Source: Nocardia alni (GTDB lineage: Bacteria > Actinomycetota > Actinomycetes > Mycobacteriales > Mycobacteriaceae). From it: DNA of 64,000 nucleotides. How positions within the stretch are numbered: the first letter of the stretch is position 1; each line of letters begins with the position of its first letter. The position numbers were made by a program, and so were the translations under genes. The notes below the pieces were generated by a model that did no database searches, was not told the origin of the DNA, and was given only the letters and a program-made list of their open reading frames with translations. The stretch is taken from assembly GCF_019038435.1 (NCBI RefSeq), contig NZ_JAGPOX010000029.1:1-64000 (forward strand), written 5' to 3'. This document shows positions 35,607 to 47,096 of this stretch, one piece after another.

Positions 35607-37034
35607 ATGATGGCCGACCGGCCACGCACACTGGCGGAGAAGGTCTGGGAGCAGCACGTCGTCACCCAGGGCAAGGGTGAGGGCGAGGCGCGCGAACCCG
35701 ACCTCATCTACATCGACCTGCACCTGGTCCACGAGGTGACCAGCCCGCAGGCGTTCGATGGGCTGCGCGCGGCCGGGCGGCCCGTGCGCCGCCCCGATCT
35801 CACCATCGCGACCGAGGACCACAACGTCCCCACCGCCGACCTGGACAAGCCGATCGCCGACCCGGTCTCGCGCACCCAGGTCGAGACGCTGCGGCGCAAC
35901 TGCGAGGAATTCGGGGTTCGCCTGTATCCGATGGGCGATATCGAGCAGGGCATCGTGCACGTCATCGGCCCGCAGCTGGGCCTGACCCAGCCGGGGACCA
36001 CGGTGGTCTGCGGCGATTCGCACACCTCCACGCACGGCGCGTTCGGTGCGCTGGCGATGGGCATCGGCACCAGCGAGGTCGAGCATGTGCTGGCCACCCA
36101 GACGCTGTCGCTGCGCCCGTTCAAGACCATGGCGGTGAACATCGACGGGCAGTTGCCCGACGGGGTCACCAGCAAGGACGTCATTCTCGCCGTCATCGCG
36201 CAGATCGGCACCGGCGGCGGTCAGGGATATGTGATCGAGTACCGCGGTGAGGCCGTGCGCGCCATGTCGATGGAGGCGCGGATGACGATGTGCAATATGT
36301 CCATCGAGGCCAGCGCCCGCGCGGGCATGGTGGCCCCTGACGAGACCACCTACGAATTCCTGAAGGGCCGCCCACATGCGCCGCAGGGCGCCCAGTGGGA
36401 TGAGGCCGTAGCGAACTGGGAGGCCCTGAAGACCGATCCGGGCGCGAGTTTCGACACCGAGGTGCATATCGACGCCTCCGCGCTGACACCGTTCGTGACC
36501 TGGGGCACCAACCCGGGACAGGGTGTGCCGCTGGGCGCCGCGGTGCCGGATCCGGCCGCGATGAACGACGAGATCGAGCGCGAGACCGCCGAGAGGGCAC
36601 TGCGCTATATGGATTTGGAGCCTGGTACTCCTCTTCGCGCGGTCACGGTCGACACCGTTTTCGTCGGCTCGTGCACCAATGGCCGAATCGAGGATCTGCG
36701 GGCCGTAGCGGGGGTTCTGCAGGGTCGCAAGGTGGCCGACGGGGTTCGAATGCTGATCGTGCCCGGGTCGATGCGGGTGCGCGCGCAGGCCGAATCCGAG
36801 GGGCTGGGCGAGATTTTCACCGAGGCCGGCGCGGAATGGCGTCAGGCGGGTTGTTCGATGTGTCTCGGTATGAATCCGGATCAGCTTTCCCCCGGTCAGC
36901 GCTGTGCTTCGACGTCCAATCGGAATTTCGAGGGCAGGCAGGGCAAAGGCGGGCGTACGCACCTGGTTTCGCCGCTGGTCGCCGCGGCCACCGCGATCCG
37001 GGGAACCCTGTCCTCACCTGCGGATCTGAACTGA
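35607..37034 (+). CDS. leuC: 3-isopropylmalate dehydratase large subunit
   Basis: The 475-residue product starts at ATG 35607 (GAAAGG upstream; ATG 35610 equally possible). The [4Fe-4S] cysteines are Cys356 in GSCTNGR and Cys416/Cys419 in CSMCLGM. It isomerises 2- to 3-isopropylmalate with LeuD, the second step of leucine synthesis. It is 29 nt before leuD. Confidence 0.96.
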   Translation: MMADRPRTLAEKVWEQHVVTQGKGEGEAREPDLIYIDLHLVHEVTSPQAFDGLRAAGRPVRRPDLTIATEDHNVPTADLDKPIADPVSRTQVETLRRNCEEFGVRLYPMGDIEQGIVHVIGPQLGLTQPGTTVVCGDSHTSTHGAFGALAMGIGTSEVEHVLATQTLSLRPFKTMAVNIDGQLPDGVTSKDVILAVIAQIGTGGGQGYVIEYRGEAVRAMSMEARMTMCNMSIEASARAGMVAPDETTYEFLKGRPHAPQGAQWDEAVANWEALKTDPGASFDTEVHIDASALTPFVTWGTNPGQGVPLGAAVPDPAAMNDEIERETAERALRYMDLEPGTPLRAVTVDTVFVGSCTNGRIEDLRAVAGVLQGRKVADGVRMLIVPGSMRVRAQAESEGLGEIFTEAGAEWRQAGCSMCLGMNPDQLSPGQRCASTSNRNFEGRQGKGGRTHLVSPLVAAATAIRGTLSSPADLN

Positions 37035-37063
37035 CACCTATACCCACATACTCAGGAGAACTC

Positions 37064-37672
37064 ATGGAAGCCTTCAAGGTGCACAAGGGGATCGGGGTGC
37101 CATTGCGCCGGTCCAACGTCGATACCGACCAGATCATCCCGGCGGTATACCTGAAGCGCGTTACCCGAACGGGATTCGAGGACGGTCTGTTCGCGGCCTG
37201 GCGCTCGGATCCGACCTTCATTCTGAACACCGAGCCGTACAACCGGGGTAGTGTCCTGGTAGCCGGTCCGGATTTCGGGACGGGATCCTCACGCGAGCAC
37301 GCCGTTTGGGCGCTCATGGATTACGGCTTCAAGGTCGTGATCTCCTCGCGCTTCGGCGACATCTTCCGCGGCAACGCCGGTAAGGGTGGTCTGGTGGCCG
37401 CCCGGATGTCACAACATGATGTCGAATTGCTCTGGAAGTTGCTCGAGGAACATCCCGGTCAGGAATTGATCGTGGACCTCGAAGCGCGCACGGTGACCCT
37501 CGGAACCGTCGTGTTGCCCTTCGAAATTGACGACTACACCCGGTGGCGGCTGCTCGAGGGATTGGACGACATCGGGCTCACTCTCCGCCAGGAAGAGGCG
37601 ATCGACCTGTACGAAAAGGCAAGGCCAGGTTGGAAACCCAAGACCATTCCGGACGCCATTTCACCGGCCTAA
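37064..37672 (+). CDS. leuD: 3-isopropylmalate dehydratase small subunit
   Basis: The 202-residue product starts at ATG 37064 behind AGGAG (5-nt gap). It has the swivel-domain motifs [14 protein letters not shown] and [17 protein letters not shown] and GNAGKGGLV, typical of LeuD. It pairs with LeuC. A hairpin-like inverted repeat lies 23 nt past the stop. Confidence 0.96.
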   Translation: MEAFKVHKGIGVPLRRSNVDTDQIIPAVYLKRVTRTGFEDGLFAAWRSDPTFILNTEPYNRGSVLVAGPDFGTGSSREHAVWALMDYGFKVVISSRFGDIFRGNAGKGGLVAARMSQHDVELLWKLLEEHPGQELIVDLEARTVTLGTVVLPFEIDDYTRWRLLEGLDDIGLTLRQEEAIDLYEKARPGWKPKTIPDAISPA

Positions 37673-37694
37673 ACGTACCGGGGCGTTAGCTGGG

Positions 37695-37752
37695 AGCTAC
37701 CAATCACGGTAGCTGTGCGTGTGCCACACCACATGAATTTTGGCGTGGCACA
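37695..37752. promoter_or_regulatory. Two inverted repeats upstream of hupB
   Basis: AGCTACC-aatcac-GGTAGCT (37695-37714) may end the leuCD transcript. TGTGCCAC...GTGGCACA (37720-37727 and 37745-37752) has perfect 8-bp arms around a 17-nt A+T-rich spacer, 77 bp before hupB, and may be an operator at its promoter. Confidence 0.5.
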
Positions 37753-37828
37753 TAGACTCTTGCCCATTGAAGGTTTACCGTGGTACCTAGTCGGTCCGAC
37801 GACGGGCCATTAGTCTGCGGAGGATTCA

Positions 37829-38446
37829 ATGAACAAGGCGGAACTGATCGACGTTCTGACCGAAAAGTTGGGTACTGACAGGCGCACGGCCACTGCGGCA
37901 GTCGAGCAGATTGTCGACACGATCGTGCGCGCGGTGAACAAGGGCAACAGCGTCACCATCACCGGATTCGGTGTGTTCGAACAGCGCAAGCGCGCTGCGA
38001 GGGTGGCGCGTAACCCTCGTACCGGCGAGACCGTCAAGGTCAAGCCCACTTCGGTTCCTGCGTTCCGTCCCGGTGCGCAGTTCAAGGCCATCATCGCCGG
38101 CAAGCAGAAGATCGCGGCGGCCGGTCCGGCCGTGAAACGCGGTGTTGCACCGGCGGTATCGGGTGGCGCGGCCAAGAAGACGGCCAAGAAGGCCGCGGCC
38201 AAGAAGACGGTCGCCAAGAAGACGACCGCCAAGAAGACCACGGCGAAGAAGGTCGCGGCCAAGGCGCCCGCCAAGAAGACGGTGGCGAAGAAGACGGTCG
38301 CCAAGAAGGTGACCGCCGCCGCCAAGAAGGCGCCGGCCAAGAAGACCGCGGTCAAGGCCACGGCCAAGAAGACCACGGCCAAGAAGGCGCCCGCGAAGAA
38401 GACCGCCGCCAAGCGCACCGCCGCCAAGCGGACCGCTCGGCGCTGA
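37829..38446 (+). CDS. hupB: Histone-like protein HU with Lys/Ala-rich tail
   Basis: The 205-residue product has an HU domain at 1-90 ([40 protein letters not shown] is the DNA-binding arm) and a long tail of PAKK/TAKK-type repeats from about residue 110, resembling eukaryotic H1. This two-part HupB/Hlp/MDP1 form is typical of Mycobacteriales. It bends and compacts DNA and is expected to be abundant. A perfect terminator follows. Confidence 0.96.
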   Translation: MNKAELIDVLTEKLGTDRRTATAAVEQIVDTIVRAVNKGNSVTITGFGVFEQRKRAARVARNPRTGETVKVKPTSVPAFRPGAQFKAIIAGKQKIAAAGPAVKRGVAPAVSGGAAKKTAKKAAAKKTVAKKTTAKKTTAKKVAAKAPAKKTVAKKTVAKKVTAAAKKAPAKKTAVKATAKKTTAKKAPAKKTAAKRTAAKRTARR

Positions 38447-38459
38447 CGCTTCGACGATA

Positions 38460-38487
38460 TCGGCCCCGGCCATGTGGCCGGGGCCGA
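38460..38487. terminator. Bidirectional hairpin between hupB and mutT1
   Basis: TCGGCCCCGGC (38460-38470) pairs perfectly with GCCGGGGCCGA (38477-38487), loop CATGTG. It lies between two convergent genes and can serve both. Confidence 0.88.
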
Positions 38488-38546
38488 TTCGTGTTCGGTG
38501 GCCTCCGCTTCGTCGGAGGTCCGGGGCGGGCCTCGCTGGTTCGGCT

Positions 38547-39494
38547 CTACAGCGGGCGCAGTGCGGTGTCGAGATGGTCCGCGGCCACCAGCTGTCCGTC
38601 GGACACCGACAGCACCCAGGCGCTGGCCTTGCGGTTACGCGCGGGAGGCAGTGTGACACCGTCGGTTTCGGCCCATTCGGCCAGCAGCGGCGGAATCACC
38701 TTGCCCTGACTGGAGATAACGCGCACGGCCTCCGGTGACACCAGCTCTCGCACCCGCTTCAGCGCGTCGTCCGGCGCTGCGGCATAAGCGGTTTCGGACA
38801 TCAGCGGTTCGAGCGCGATGTCGACCCCGAGCTGCTCGGCGAGCGGTTCGACCGTCTGCACGCAACGCCGCACCGGCGCGGAGTAGATCTCCGAGATGCC
38901 GAACGTCGCCAGATTCGGCGCCAGCGCATGCGCCTGGACCCGGCCGGACTTGTCCAGCGGACGCTCGTCGTCCGGGCCGGAGAAGTGGCCACGGCGGCCC
39001 GCCTTGGCGTGCCGGACGAGCAGCAGGGTGGCCGTGTCCGGGGGAAACCGCAGGAATTGGCGCACGATGCTGCGATCCATGGGATAGGACAGCGCATTCA
39101 TCACCTGATCCACGCGATACCAGCGCAGCACGTCCACCTCGGAATTGGTGGTGAATTCGCCGTCGCTGATCGTCGCGGACCAATAGTCCACACGCTTCAT
39201 CTTGCGGTGCCCGGTGACCGGATAGGTGACCCTGCCCAGATAGCGGCCCAGACGGGTGTTCAGACCCGTCTCCTCGGCCACCTCGCGCACCGCGGTGATC
39301 ATCGCGGTCTCGCCCGGATCGAGCTTGCCTTTGGGCAGGGACCAGTCGTCGTACTTGGGACGGTGCACCACCGCCACCTCGAGCGCGCCGCTACGACCGC
39401 GACGCCACACGACCGCACCGGCGGCGAAGATATTGGCGGCCACTCGGGGGTCGGGGATCGCTCCGCCGGAATCCGGTGCTGCGGAACGATTCAC
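38547..39494 (-). CDS. mutT1: MutT1-type Nudix hydrolase with phosphatase domain
   Basis: The 315-residue product joins an N-terminal Nudix domain (Nudix box [20 protein letters not shown] then TGL) to a C-terminal histidine-phosphatase domain (RHG-type LVRHAKAG). This is the MutT1/Rv2985 layout, which hydrolyses 8-oxo-(d)GTP and related nucleotides and dephosphorylates further. The GTG start overlaps the ppk stop (GTGA). The long upstream frame is antisense to ppk and is not part of the gene. Confidence 0.9.
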   Translation of the reverse strand: MNRSAAPDSGGAIPDPRVAANIFAAGAVVWRRGRSGALEVAVVHRPKYDDWSLPKGKLDPGETAMITAVREVAEETGLNTRLGRYLGRVTYPVTGHRKMKRVDYWSATISDGEFTTNSEVDVLRWYRVDQVMNALSYPMDRSIVRQFLRFPPDTATLLLVRHAKAGRRGHFSGPDDERPLDKSGRVQAHALAPNLATFGISEIYSAPVRRCVQTVEPLAEQLGVDIALEPLMSETAYAAAPDDALKRVRELVSPEAVRVISSQGKVIPPLLAEWAETDGVTLPPARNRKASAWVLSVSDGQLVAADHLDTALRPL

Positions 39495-41695
39495 TGCTGA
39501 TCGGGCCGTCGCAGTCGCATGAGGTACTGCTGATGGTCGCGCACCCGCTCGCCCTGATCGGCCACCTCGGTCGCGGTCGGACCGGCCTTCCAGGTCCCGT
39601 CCGCCTGCAGCACCCAGCACCGGGTCGCCGGGTCCAGGGCCGAATCGAACATCCCGGCCAGCCGCTCGGTCAGCCTGCGGTCCTTGACCTGCGCCATGAC
39701 CTCCACGCGCCGGTCCAGATTGCGGTGCATCATATCGGCGCTGCCGATCCAGTACTCGTCCTGGGCCTGGAAGTGCAGGACGCGCGAATGCTCGAGGAAA
39801 CGGCCGAGGATCGAGCGCACCTCGATGTTGTCGCTCATCCCGCTGACGCCCGGGCGCAGTCCGCAGATGCCGCGGACCACGATCTGCACCGGCACCCCGG
39901 CCTGCGAGGCCCGGTACAGCGCGTCGATCACCTGCTCGTCGACGATCGCATTGGCCTTCAGCCGGATTCGTGCCTCGTGACCCTGCTCGGCGAGTTCGGT
40001 CTCGCGCTGGATCCGTTCGATGATGCCCGAGCGCACACTGCTGGGCGCGACCAACAGGTTGCGGTAGGAGGCCTTTCGCGAGTATCCGGTGAGCGAGTTG
40101 AACAGATCGGTCAGATCGGCGCCGATTTCCGGTGCCGCGGTGAGCAATCCGACGTCCTCGTACAGGCGCGCGGTCTTCGGGTTGTAGTTGCCGGTGCCGA
40201 TATGGCAGTAGCGGCGGATGGTCGCGCCCTCGCGGCGCACCACCAGGCAGGTCTTGCAGTGTGTCTTGAGCCCGACCAGGCCGTAGACCACGTGCACGCC
40301 CGCCTGTTCCAGCGCGCGCGCCCATTTGATGTTGGCCTGCTCGTCGAACCGGGCCTTGATCTCCACCAGGGCCACCACCTGCTTACCGGCCTCGGCGGCG
40401 TCGATGAGCGCGTTGACGATCGGGGAGTCGCCGGAGGTGCGGTAGAGCGTCTGCTTGATCGCCAGCACCTGCGGATCGGCGGCCGCCTGCTCGATGAAAC
40501 GCTGCACGCTGGTGGAGAACGAGTCGTAGGGATGGTGCACGAGCACGTCGCCCTCCCGCAGCGCGGCGAAAACGTTTCGGGGGGTTTCCCTTTCACCGAA
40601 GGCCGCGGGGGTCGCGGGCACGTAGGGCGCGTCCTTGAGCGCGGGCCGGTCCACGCCGTAGACCTGCCACAGGCAGGACAGGTCCAGCAGGCCGGGCACC
40701 TGGATGACGTCGCCCGGGTCCACGTCCAGCTCGCGCAGCAGCAGATCGAGCATGTGCTCGGTCATGTCGTCGGAAACCTCCAGGCGCACAGGAGATCCGA
40801 AACGTCGCCGGGCCAGCTCGCGTTCCAGTGCCTGGAGCAGATCCTCGTCGCGGTCCTCGTCCACCTCGAAGTCGGCATTTCGGGTGATCCGGAACGAATG
40901 GTGTTCCACCACATCCATTCCCGGGAACAGCTGATCCAGGTGCGCCGCGATGAGGTCCTCCATCGGCAGGAACGCCGCCAGGTTCACCGGCGGGACCGAG
41001 GGGTCGGCGTCGCGCGCGAGCAATCGCGTGCCGGTGCGCCGCACCCGGACGAACCGGTCGACGTTGTCCGGCACCTTCACGCGCGCGAAGTGCTCGCCGC
41101 CGGTATCGGAATCTTTCACCGTCACAGCCAGATTCAGGCTCAGGCCGCTGATGTACGGGAACGGGTGCGCCGGATCCACGGCCAGCGGGGTCAGCACCGG
41201 GAACACCTGGTCCTGGAAATATCCCGAAAGGCGCTGGCGCTCCTCGTCGTCCAGATCCGCCCAGCCGATGATGGCGATGCCCTCCTCGCGCAGGGCGGGC
41301 TGTATATCGTCCAGGAATACACGCGCGTGCCGGGAGGCCAGCTCCTGGGCGCTGGCCGCGATCAGCTCCAGCTGCTCGGTCGGCGACAGGCCGTCGGCCG
41401 AGCGCACCGACAGCCCGGCCGTGGCGCGGCGCTTGAGCCCGGCGACCCGGACCATATAGAACTCGTCCAGGTTCGAGGCGAAGATGGCCAGGAATTTCGC
41501 ACGCTCGAGCAGCGGCTCGGAATGGTCCTCGGCCAAGGCGAGCACGCGGCCGTTGAAGTCCAGCCAACTCAGCTCCCGGTTGAGGTAGCGATCGGCCGGC
41601 AACTGTGGCTGCGTGCTGGTCTCCGGCTGCGGGTCCACGGCGGGCGGCGGCGCCGGTAGTCGCGGGGGCTGGTGGACGGTGTCGGTGTCACTCAT
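39491..41695 (-). CDS. ppk: Polyphosphate kinase 1
   Basis: The 734-residue product starts at [11 protein letters not shown], with GGAGGG 9 nt upstream; a longer frame is unsupported. It has the PPK1 order: N-terminal domain ([20 protein letters not shown]), head domain, and two C-terminal domains. The autophosphorylated His is in CHIGTGNYN (about residue 498). It makes polyphosphate from ATP at the membrane or cytosol. The ppk-mutT1 pair is as in mycobacteria. Confidence 0.96.
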   Translation of the reverse strand: MSDTDTVHQPPRLPAPPPAVDPQPETSTQPQLPADRYLNRELSWLDFNGRVLALAEDHSEPLLERAKFLAIFASNLDEFYMVRVAGLKRRATAGLSVRSADGLSPTEQLELIAASAQELASRHARVFLDDIQPALREEGIAIIGWADLDDEERQRLSGYFQDQVFPVLTPLAVDPAHPFPYISGLSLNLAVTVKDSDTGGEHFARVKVPDNVDRFVRVRRTGTRLLARDADPSVPPVNLAAFLPMEDLIAAHLDQLFPGMDVVEHHSFRITRNADFEVDEDRDEDLLQALERELARRRFGSPVRLEVSDDMTEHMLDLLLRELDVDPGDVIQVPGLLDLSCLWQVYGVDRPALKDAPYVPATPAAFGERETPRNVFAALREGDVLVHHPYDSFSTSVQRFIEQAAADPQVLAIKQTLYRTSGDSPIVNALIDAAEAGKQVVALVEIKARFDEQANIKWARALEQAGVHVVYGLVGLKTHCKTCLVVRREGATIRRYCHIGTGNYNPKTARLYEDVGLLTAAPEIGADLTDLFNSLTGYSRKASYRNLLVAPSSVRSGIIERIQRETELAEQGHEARIRLKANAIVDEQVIDALYRASQAGVPVQIVVRGICGLRPGVSGMSDNIEVRSILGRFLEHSRVLHFQAQDEYWIGSADMMHRNLDRRVEVMAQVKDRRLTERLAGMFDSALDPATRCWVLQADGTWKAGPTATEVADQGERVRDHQQYLMRLRRPDQQ

Positions 41696-41883
41696 AGCCG
41701 CACACCCTCCAGGAGCCCTGCGTTCGATGGTTCGCTCCGCTGCGCTCGGCGCACCACCCCGATGCCGGGGCATGACAGGGAAACGGGGATCGCTGGGGTT
41801 GTCTCGAGCTCGCGCACGGTCACAATCATTCCTTATGTCTGAGTCGGTGCCGCCGGTTCCCCCATCGACGCAGTTTTGAGCAA

Positions 41884-42651
41884 TTATCTGGCACACATAT
41901 GGCCCGTATCGCACCTCCGTGTGAGATCTCCGTGAACTCGGTGCGGCCACCCGATGTCACCCAGCAGGGCTGCGGTGGCCGAGCCGACGCCCAGCAGCAC
42001 CGCGGCGCGCAGGTCCTCGGCGGTGTCCACATCCAGCCGCAGCCCGGGCCATTCGCCGGCCAGGTCCTTCGCGCCCGAATCGACGTGGCGGCGCGCGGAA
42101 TCCGGGCCGAACAGCGGCGCCAGCGGGGCCGCGTCGGCGCGTACGAGCAGCGCGGCGGTGCCCTGACCGGTGTGATCGGCGACCAGGGCGCGGCCGCTCG
42201 CCGGTGCGGTGGTCAGCATGTCGCGCAACTCGCCCGGGCGCAGGGCGGGCAGGTCGGCCTGCAGCGCGAGCAGATCGACCGCGCCGTGCCTGTGCCGCAC
42301 GGCCGCGGCGGCGTCGGCGAGCGCCAGGTTGAGACTGTCGGTGGCCGCGACAACCCCGGCCACCCCGTCGGCGAGGGCGATGTCGAGGCTGTCGAATCCG
42401 TCGCTGTCCGGGTGTGTCGGATCGGCGTGGACCGCGCCACCGAGCACGCGCACCAGGGCGGAGACCTCCGGATCGGGGGTCACCACGGTCACCGAGCCGA
42501 CACCGGCGGCCAGCGCGGCGGTCACGGTATCCGACAGCATCGCCAGGACCAGCCGCGACCGAGCCTGGGGCGGCAGCTCGTGCGCGAGTCGTGTCTTGGC
42601 ACGCTCGAGGCTCTTCACCGCGATCACGGCGTGGACGGCATCCGGACGCAT
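41884..42651 (-). CDS. fbiD: Phospholactate/PEP guanylyltransferase for F420
   Basis: The 255-residue product is a CofC/FbiD-type nucleotidyltransferase: [18 protein letters not shown] opens the GTP-binding part, [14 protein letters not shown] follows, and [14 protein letters not shown] carries the metal Asp. It makes the guanylyl precursor of F420; in actinobacteria the acceptor is phosphoenolpyruvate. In mycobacteria the homologue is Rv2983, next to ppk as here. It is divergent from gpsA. Confidence 0.88.
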   Translation of the reverse strand: MRPDAVHAVIAVKSLERAKTRLAHELPPQARSRLVLAMLSDTVTAALAAGVGSVTVVTPDPEVSALVRVLGGAVHADPTHPDSDGFDSLDIALADGVAGVVAATDSLNLALADAAAAVRHRHGAVDLLALQADLPALRPGELRDMLTTAPASGRALVADHTGQGTAALLVRADAAPLAPLFGPDSARRHVDSGAKDLAGEWPGLRLDVDTAEDLRAAVLLGVGSATAALLGDIGWPHRVHGDLTRRCDTGHMCAR

Positions 42652-42757
42652 GTGACCATCGTTCCATGTCCGGTGCAGTGGTGGACGTCATGCCAGGTAA
42701 GCGGAATACCGTCGGGTATCGCGGCGCGCGTATAGGCGGGGTGGCACTATCGAACGT

Positions 42758-43753
42758 GTGACTAGGGCGGCAGTGATGGGTGCGGGATCGTGGGGTACCG
42801 CACTGGCGAAGGTGTTGAACGATGCGGGCACCGAGGTGACGATGTGGGCCCGGCGACCCGAGGTGGCCAAGGCGCTGGCCACCGAGCACCGTAATCCGGC
42901 CTATCTGACCGATATACGGCTGGACGGCATCCGGGCCACCGACGACCACGCCGCCGCACTGTCCGGGGCTCAGATCGTCGTGCTCGCCGTTCCGTCCCAG
43001 TCGCTGCGCGAGAACCTGGCCAGCTGGCGCGGCGCGATCGAATCCGACGCGACCCTGCTGAGCGTGGCCAAGGGGATCGAGACCGGCACGCTGCTGCGGA
43101 TGAGCGAGGTGATCGCCGAGGTCACCGGGGCGGATCCGGGGCGCGTCGCGGTGCTGTCCGGGCCGAACCTGGCGCACGAGATCGCCGCCGAGCAGCCCGC
43201 CGCCACGGTCATCGCCTGCGCGGATGCCGCGCGCGCCGAGGCGGTGCAGCACGCGTGCGCCACCGGATATTTCCGGCCTTACACCAACACCGACGTCGTC
43301 GGCTGCGAGATCGGCGGCGCGTGCAAGAACGTGATCGCCCTGGCCTGCGGAATCGCCTCCGGAATGGGCCTGGGCGACAATACGATCGCCAGCCTCATCA
43401 CCCGGGGGCTGGCCGAGATCATTCGGCTGGGCGTGGCGCTCGGCGCGAATCCGGTGACGCTGGCCGGGCTGGCCGGGGTCGGTGATCTGGTCGCCACCTG
43501 CACCTCGCCGCTGTCGCGCAACCGGTCCTTCGGATATGCGCTCGGCGCCGGCGGGTCGATGGAGTCGGCGCAGCAGGCCACCCACGGCCAGGTCGCCGAG
43601 GGTGTCAAGTCGTGCACCTCGATTCGCGCGCTGGCCGAACGGCACGATGTGGAGATGCCGCTGACCACCTCGGTGCACCAGGTGTGTCACGAGGGGTTGT
43701 CGGTGGCCGAGGCGGTCGGTCGACTGCTCGGTCGACGGATGAAGCCGGAATGA
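42758..43753 (+). CDS. gpsA: Glycerol-3-phosphate dehydrogenase NAD(P)+
   Basis: The 331-residue product has the nucleotide motif [14 protein letters not shown], the catalytic Lys in [26 protein letters not shown], and the C-terminal [15 protein letters not shown] part. It reduces dihydroxyacetone phosphate to sn-glycerol-3-phosphate for phospholipids. Start is GTG 42758. It is 34 nt before ddl on the same strand. Confidence 0.95.
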   Translation: MTRAAVMGAGSWGTALAKVLNDAGTEVTMWARRPEVAKALATEHRNPAYLTDIRLDGIRATDDHAAALSGAQIVVLAVPSQSLRENLASWRGAIESDATLLSVAKGIETGTLLRMSEVIAEVTGADPGRVAVLSGPNLAHEIAAEQPAATVIACADAARAEAVQHACATGYFRPYTNTDVVGCEIGGACKNVIALACGIASGMGLGDNTIASLITRGLAEIIRLGVALGANPVTLAGLAGVGDLVATCTSPLSRNRSFGYALGAGGSMESAQQATHGQVAEGVKSCTSIRALAERHDVEMPLTTSVHQVCHEGLSVAEAVGRLLGRRMKPE

Positions 43754-43787
43754 ATAATTCGCCCGATCAGCGGGTACGGTTCGGGAC

Positions 43788-44885
43788 ATGAGCAACCGGA
43801 TTCGGGTCGCGGTGGTCTTCGGTGGTCGAAGCAACGAGCACGCGGTGTCGTGTGTGTCCGCGGGCTTCGTGCTACGCAACCTCGATCCCGAACGGTATGA
43901 GGCCGTGCCGATCGGAATCACCCGCGAGGGGACCTGGGTGCTGAGCGGATCGGACGCCCGCGCCTTGGCGATCGCCGACCGCGCACTGCCCTCGGTGGAC
44001 GGATCCGGGACCGAGCTGATGCTGGCGGCCGATCCGACGCGCGAGGGCAGCCTGCTGCCGCTGGACGGCACGGCGGGCCCGGGCGCGGTCGATGTGGTGT
44101 TCCCGGTGCTGCACGGCGCATTCGGTGAGGACGGCACCGTGCAGGGCCTGCTCGAGATGGCCGGGCTGCCGTACGTCGGGCCCGGGGTGCTGGCCAGCGC
44201 CACCGGCATGGACAAGGAGTTCATGAAGAAACTCCTTGCCGTCGAGGGGATTCCGGTCGGTGACCACGTGGTGCTGCGGCCCGGCGTGGCGACCGTGCGC
44301 GAGGCCGACCGGGCGCGCCTGGGGCTGCCGCTGTTCGTCAAGCCCGCGCGTGGGGGATCGTCCATCGGCATCACCAAGGTGGACAGCTGGGATCGCCTGG
44401 ACGAGGCCATCGCCGTTGCCCGCGGGCACGATCCGAAGGTGATCGTGGAGGCCGCCATCGTCGGGCACGAGATCGAATGCGGCGTGCTCGAATTCCCGGA
44501 CGGCCGGGTGCAGGCCAGTGCGCTGGCCGAGATCCGGATGCCGGAGGAGAGCCAGTCGGAGGTGCCGGATTTCTACGACTTCGACACCAAATACCTCGAC
44601 GACGTCTGCGAATTCGACATCCCCGCCAAGCTGAACGACGACATGACCCAGCAGGTTCGCGACATGGCGGTGACGGCGTTCCGCGCCTTGGACTGCCAGG
44701 GCCTGGCCCGCGTCGACTTCTTCGTCACCGAGCAGGGGCCGGTGATCAACGAGATCAACACGATGCCCGGCATGACCTCCATCTCGATGTACCCGCGCAT
44801 GTGGGAGGCCACCGGCATCGATAACGCAGATTTGGTCAGCACTCTCGTCGAGACGGCCCTGGCCCGGGGCACCGGCCTGCGCTGA
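43788..44885 (+). CDS. ddl: D-alanine--D-alanine ligase
   Basis: The 365-residue ATP-grasp enzyme has [17 protein letters not shown], the ATP-loop [17 protein letters not shown], and the closing [20 protein letters not shown] metal motif. It makes the D-Ala-D-Ala end of the peptidoglycan peptide. A TACGGT hexamer ends 7 nt before the ATG and no strong ribosome site is seen, so a leaderless message is possible. Confidence 0.95.
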   Translation: MSNRIRVAVVFGGRSNEHAVSCVSAGFVLRNLDPERYEAVPIGITREGTWVLSGSDARALAIADRALPSVDGSGTELMLAADPTREGSLLPLDGTAGPGAVDVVFPVLHGAFGEDGTVQGLLEMAGLPYVGPGVLASATGMDKEFMKKLLAVEGIPVGDHVVLRPGVATVREADRARLGLPLFVKPARGGSSIGITKVDSWDRLDEAIAVARGHDPKVIVEAAIVGHEIECGVLEFPDGRVQASALAEIRMPEESQSEVPDFYDFDTKYLDDVCEFDIPAKLNDDMTQQVRDMAVTAFRALDCQGLARVDFFVTEQGPVINEINTMPGMTSISMYPRMWEATGIDNADLVSTLVETALARGTGLR

Positions 44886-45076
44886 ATTTCGCCGGTCCCC
44901 CAGGCGGGTGCTACTCGCCCTGCCCGGCTTGGTGATCATCGCGTACGCGGATGTGGCGCAAGGTGATCGGACGCTCGGAAAGCGGCGCTGATCGGCCCTC
45001 ATGCGCCGAAGAACCCGAGTGGCGGTAGCCCGGCCGGGTCGGCGTCGACTCGAATTCGGGCCGTGCTGCGACGGCC

Positions 45077-45859
45077 CTAGTTCGGGATCGGGCCCGGATT
45101 GATCGGCTGGGCGGGCAGAGCTTTGGCGGTCGTGTTCGAGATGTCCTGGAGCGGGGTGGGGCCTGCTTTGTCGGGCATCGTGACGGCGATATAGGTGCTG
45201 CGGTCAACGATGTACCAGGTGCCGGAGGTGTTTCCGCTCGCGGGGTCGCGGACCTCGAACCAGTTGACGCCGTTGATGACCTGGAGAGCGGCGGACTTGG
45301 TGAATTCGGCGGGGCGGTCCAGGCCGCAACGCAGGACGATCGGATCGCCGCCGTCGGGGAGTTGCCAGGCGGCGGTTCCCGGGGGAGCCGGCTGAGCCAA
45401 GGCGGCGCGGGTGTAGTCGCCGAGCTTCGCCGGCAGAGCCGGGAGCAGGGCGGTGCACGCCCCGCCGGTGGCGGCGGGCTGTGGGACGCCACCCAGTGCC
45501 AGCGGCTCGCGTACGGGGTTCTGGCGGGACACCACCGCGATGATCAGCACGGCGACGATCAAGGCCACCGGGAGGGCCACGGCGGTGGCGATGAGCGCGG
45601 GGTGGCGCTTGGGTTCCTCGGGTTCGAGGCTGTAGCGGTCGGAGGAGTCTGTACCGGTCGTCGCGGCGGACCCCGGTTCCGACTCCGACTTGGGCGCGGA
45701 TGCGGCACTCTCGGCCGATGCGGCATCGGGCGTCGTGACATCGGCGTCGGTCATCACAGTTCCGGCCTCGATTGTCGCGGCGTCGCTCGAGGGCGTCGCC
45801 GGGGAGGTTTGCGGCTGTGACGACGCCGGGCCGTCCGGACGGTCCGTATCGCTGCTCAC
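45077..45859 (-). CDS. DUF3515 membrane-anchored protein
   Basis: The 260-residue product has an acidic disordered N-terminus (residues 1-80), one membrane helix (LIATAVALPVALIVAVLIIA, near 95-110), and an extracytoplasmic C-terminal domain of DUF3515 type with two cysteines and GVNWFEVRDPASGNTSGTWY. The same gene lies between ddl and thiL in mycobacteria (Rv2980). Function unknown; an envelope role is inferred from neighbours. Confidence 0.85.
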   Translation of the reverse strand: MSSDTDRPDGPASSQPQTSPATPSSDAATIEAGTVMTDADVTTPDAASAESAASAPKSESEPGSAATTGTDSSDRYSLEPEEPKRHPALIATAVALPVALIVAVLIIAVVSRQNPVREPLALGGVPQPAATGGACTALLPALPAKLGDYTRAALAQPAPPGTAAWQLPDGGDPIVLRCGLDRPAEFTKSAALQVINGVNWFEVRDPASGNTSGTWYIVDRSTYIAVTMPDKAGPTPLQDISNTTAKALPAQPINPGPIPN

Positions 45860-46011
45860 AGCTCCACCTCGCCGGCGCTCCGCCCCGTCGTGCGCACGGC
45901 GCGCTGGCCCGATGGTTCGCTACGCTTCGCTCCGCTCACCCGCCAAGGGTAGCGTCGCGTGCGTCCGCTCCTACGGCGGCCCGTAGTAGTGGCTCGTGAA
46001 AGGAGACGCTC

Positions 46012-46995
46012 ATCACCACCCGCAAACGTACGGCCATCGCCGAGCAGGACGCGCGATCGGTGCGTGAGCTGGGCGAGTTCGGGCTGATCGCGCGGATGAA
46101 CGCCGGGCGCACCCAGACGCCGGGCGTGCTGCTCGGCCCCGGTGACGACGGTGCGGTGATCGCGGCCCCGGATGGTCGGTATGTGGTGAGCACCGACATG
46201 CTGGTACAGGATCGGCACTTCCGGCTGGACTGGTCGAGCCCGCGCGATATCGGCGCCAAGGCGATCGCGCAGAACGCCGCCGACGTCGTCGCGATGGGCG
46301 CCGCGCCGAGCGCGTTCGTGGTGTCGTTCGGCTGTCCCGCCGACACCCCGGTTGCCTTCGTCGACGGCCTCGCCGAGGGGATGTGGGCCGAGGGCGAGCG
46401 CGCGGGCGCATCGATCGCGGGCGGGGATGTGGTGCGCGCGCCCCTGGTGATCATCTCGGTGACAGCGTTCGGAGATCCGCTGCGCCCGCCGGTGCTGCTG
46501 TCGGGCGCGGCGCCGGGGGATGTCGTGGCGGTGGCCGGGCGGCTGGGCCGTTCGGCGGCCGGGCTGGCCGTGCTGAGCGCCGGACTCGATCCGGGGAGGT
46601 ACCCGGATGCGGTTGCCGCGCATCGGGTTCCGCGGCCGCCCTATCGGGCCGTGCTGGATCTGCCGCCCGAGGTTCGAATCACCGCGATGACCGATGTCTC
46701 CGACGGGCTGCTCGCGGATGTCGGGCATATCGCCGAATCTTCGGCCGTGGCTGTCGATCTCGACTCTGCCGCGGTGCGTGACGCGTCGCTGGACGCCATC
46801 GCGCGGGAGCTCGGCGTGGATCCGCTGCACTGGGTTCTCACCGGTGGTGAGGATCACGCCTTCGCCGCGACATTCAATGCGGGACAGGACATTCCGGATG
46901 GGTGGACACGAGTCGGGCGAGTCGCCGGCGGGTCGGGTGTCACGGTTGACGGCGTGGCGTGGTCCGGACCGGTCGGCTGGGAATCGTTTTCGTAA
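46012..46995 (+). CDS. thiL: Thiamine-monophosphate kinase with apparent ATC start
   Basis: The 327-residue product has LLGPGDDGAVIA, the Mg site STDMLVQDRHF, AQNAADVVAMGA and VLTGGEDHAFA of ThiL, which makes thiamine diphosphate. The first canonical start is GTG 46060, but AGGAG at 46001-46005 is 6 nt from ATC 46012, and codons from there read (M)TTRKRTAIAEQDARSVRELGEFG. This lines up with the MTT...LGEF start of mycobacterial ThiL. I therefore place the start at ATC 46012; a sequencing error from ATG is an alternative. Confidence 0.85.
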   Translation: MTTRKRTAIAEQDARSVRELGEFGLIARMNAGRTQTPGVLLGPGDDGAVIAAPDGRYVVSTDMLVQDRHFRLDWSSPRDIGAKAIAQNAADVVAMGAAPSAFVVSFGCPADTPVAFVDGLAEGMWAEGERAGASIAGGDVVRAPLVIISVTAFGDPLRPPVLLSGAAPGDVVAVAGRLGRSAAGLAVLSAGLDPGRYPDAVAAHRVPRPPYRAVLDLPPEVRITAMTDVSDGLLADVGHIAESSAVAVDLDSAAVRDASLDAIARELGVDPLHWVLTGGEDHAFAATFNAGQDIPDGWTRVGRVAGGSGVTVDGVAWSGPVGWESFS

Positions 46996-47096
46996 CGGGG
47001 ATGGTGAGCCGGCGGAGCTTGCGGAGCCGGCGGGGTGGGTGAGCTCAGGCTGGGTGCGCTGTCGCGGCGGATCCGCACCCGCTATGTTTCTTCGCC

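Noticed and set aside
38547-40325. Reading mutT1 as a 592-residue protein
   Set aside because: The extra N-terminal part is antisense-like low-complexity sequence inside ppk. The GTG overlapping the ppk stop gives the expected MutT1 length.
41957-44458. 833-codon open frame on the minus strand
   Set aside because: It runs across cofC/fbiD in another frame and antisense to gpsA and ddl, with no domain match and no credible start.
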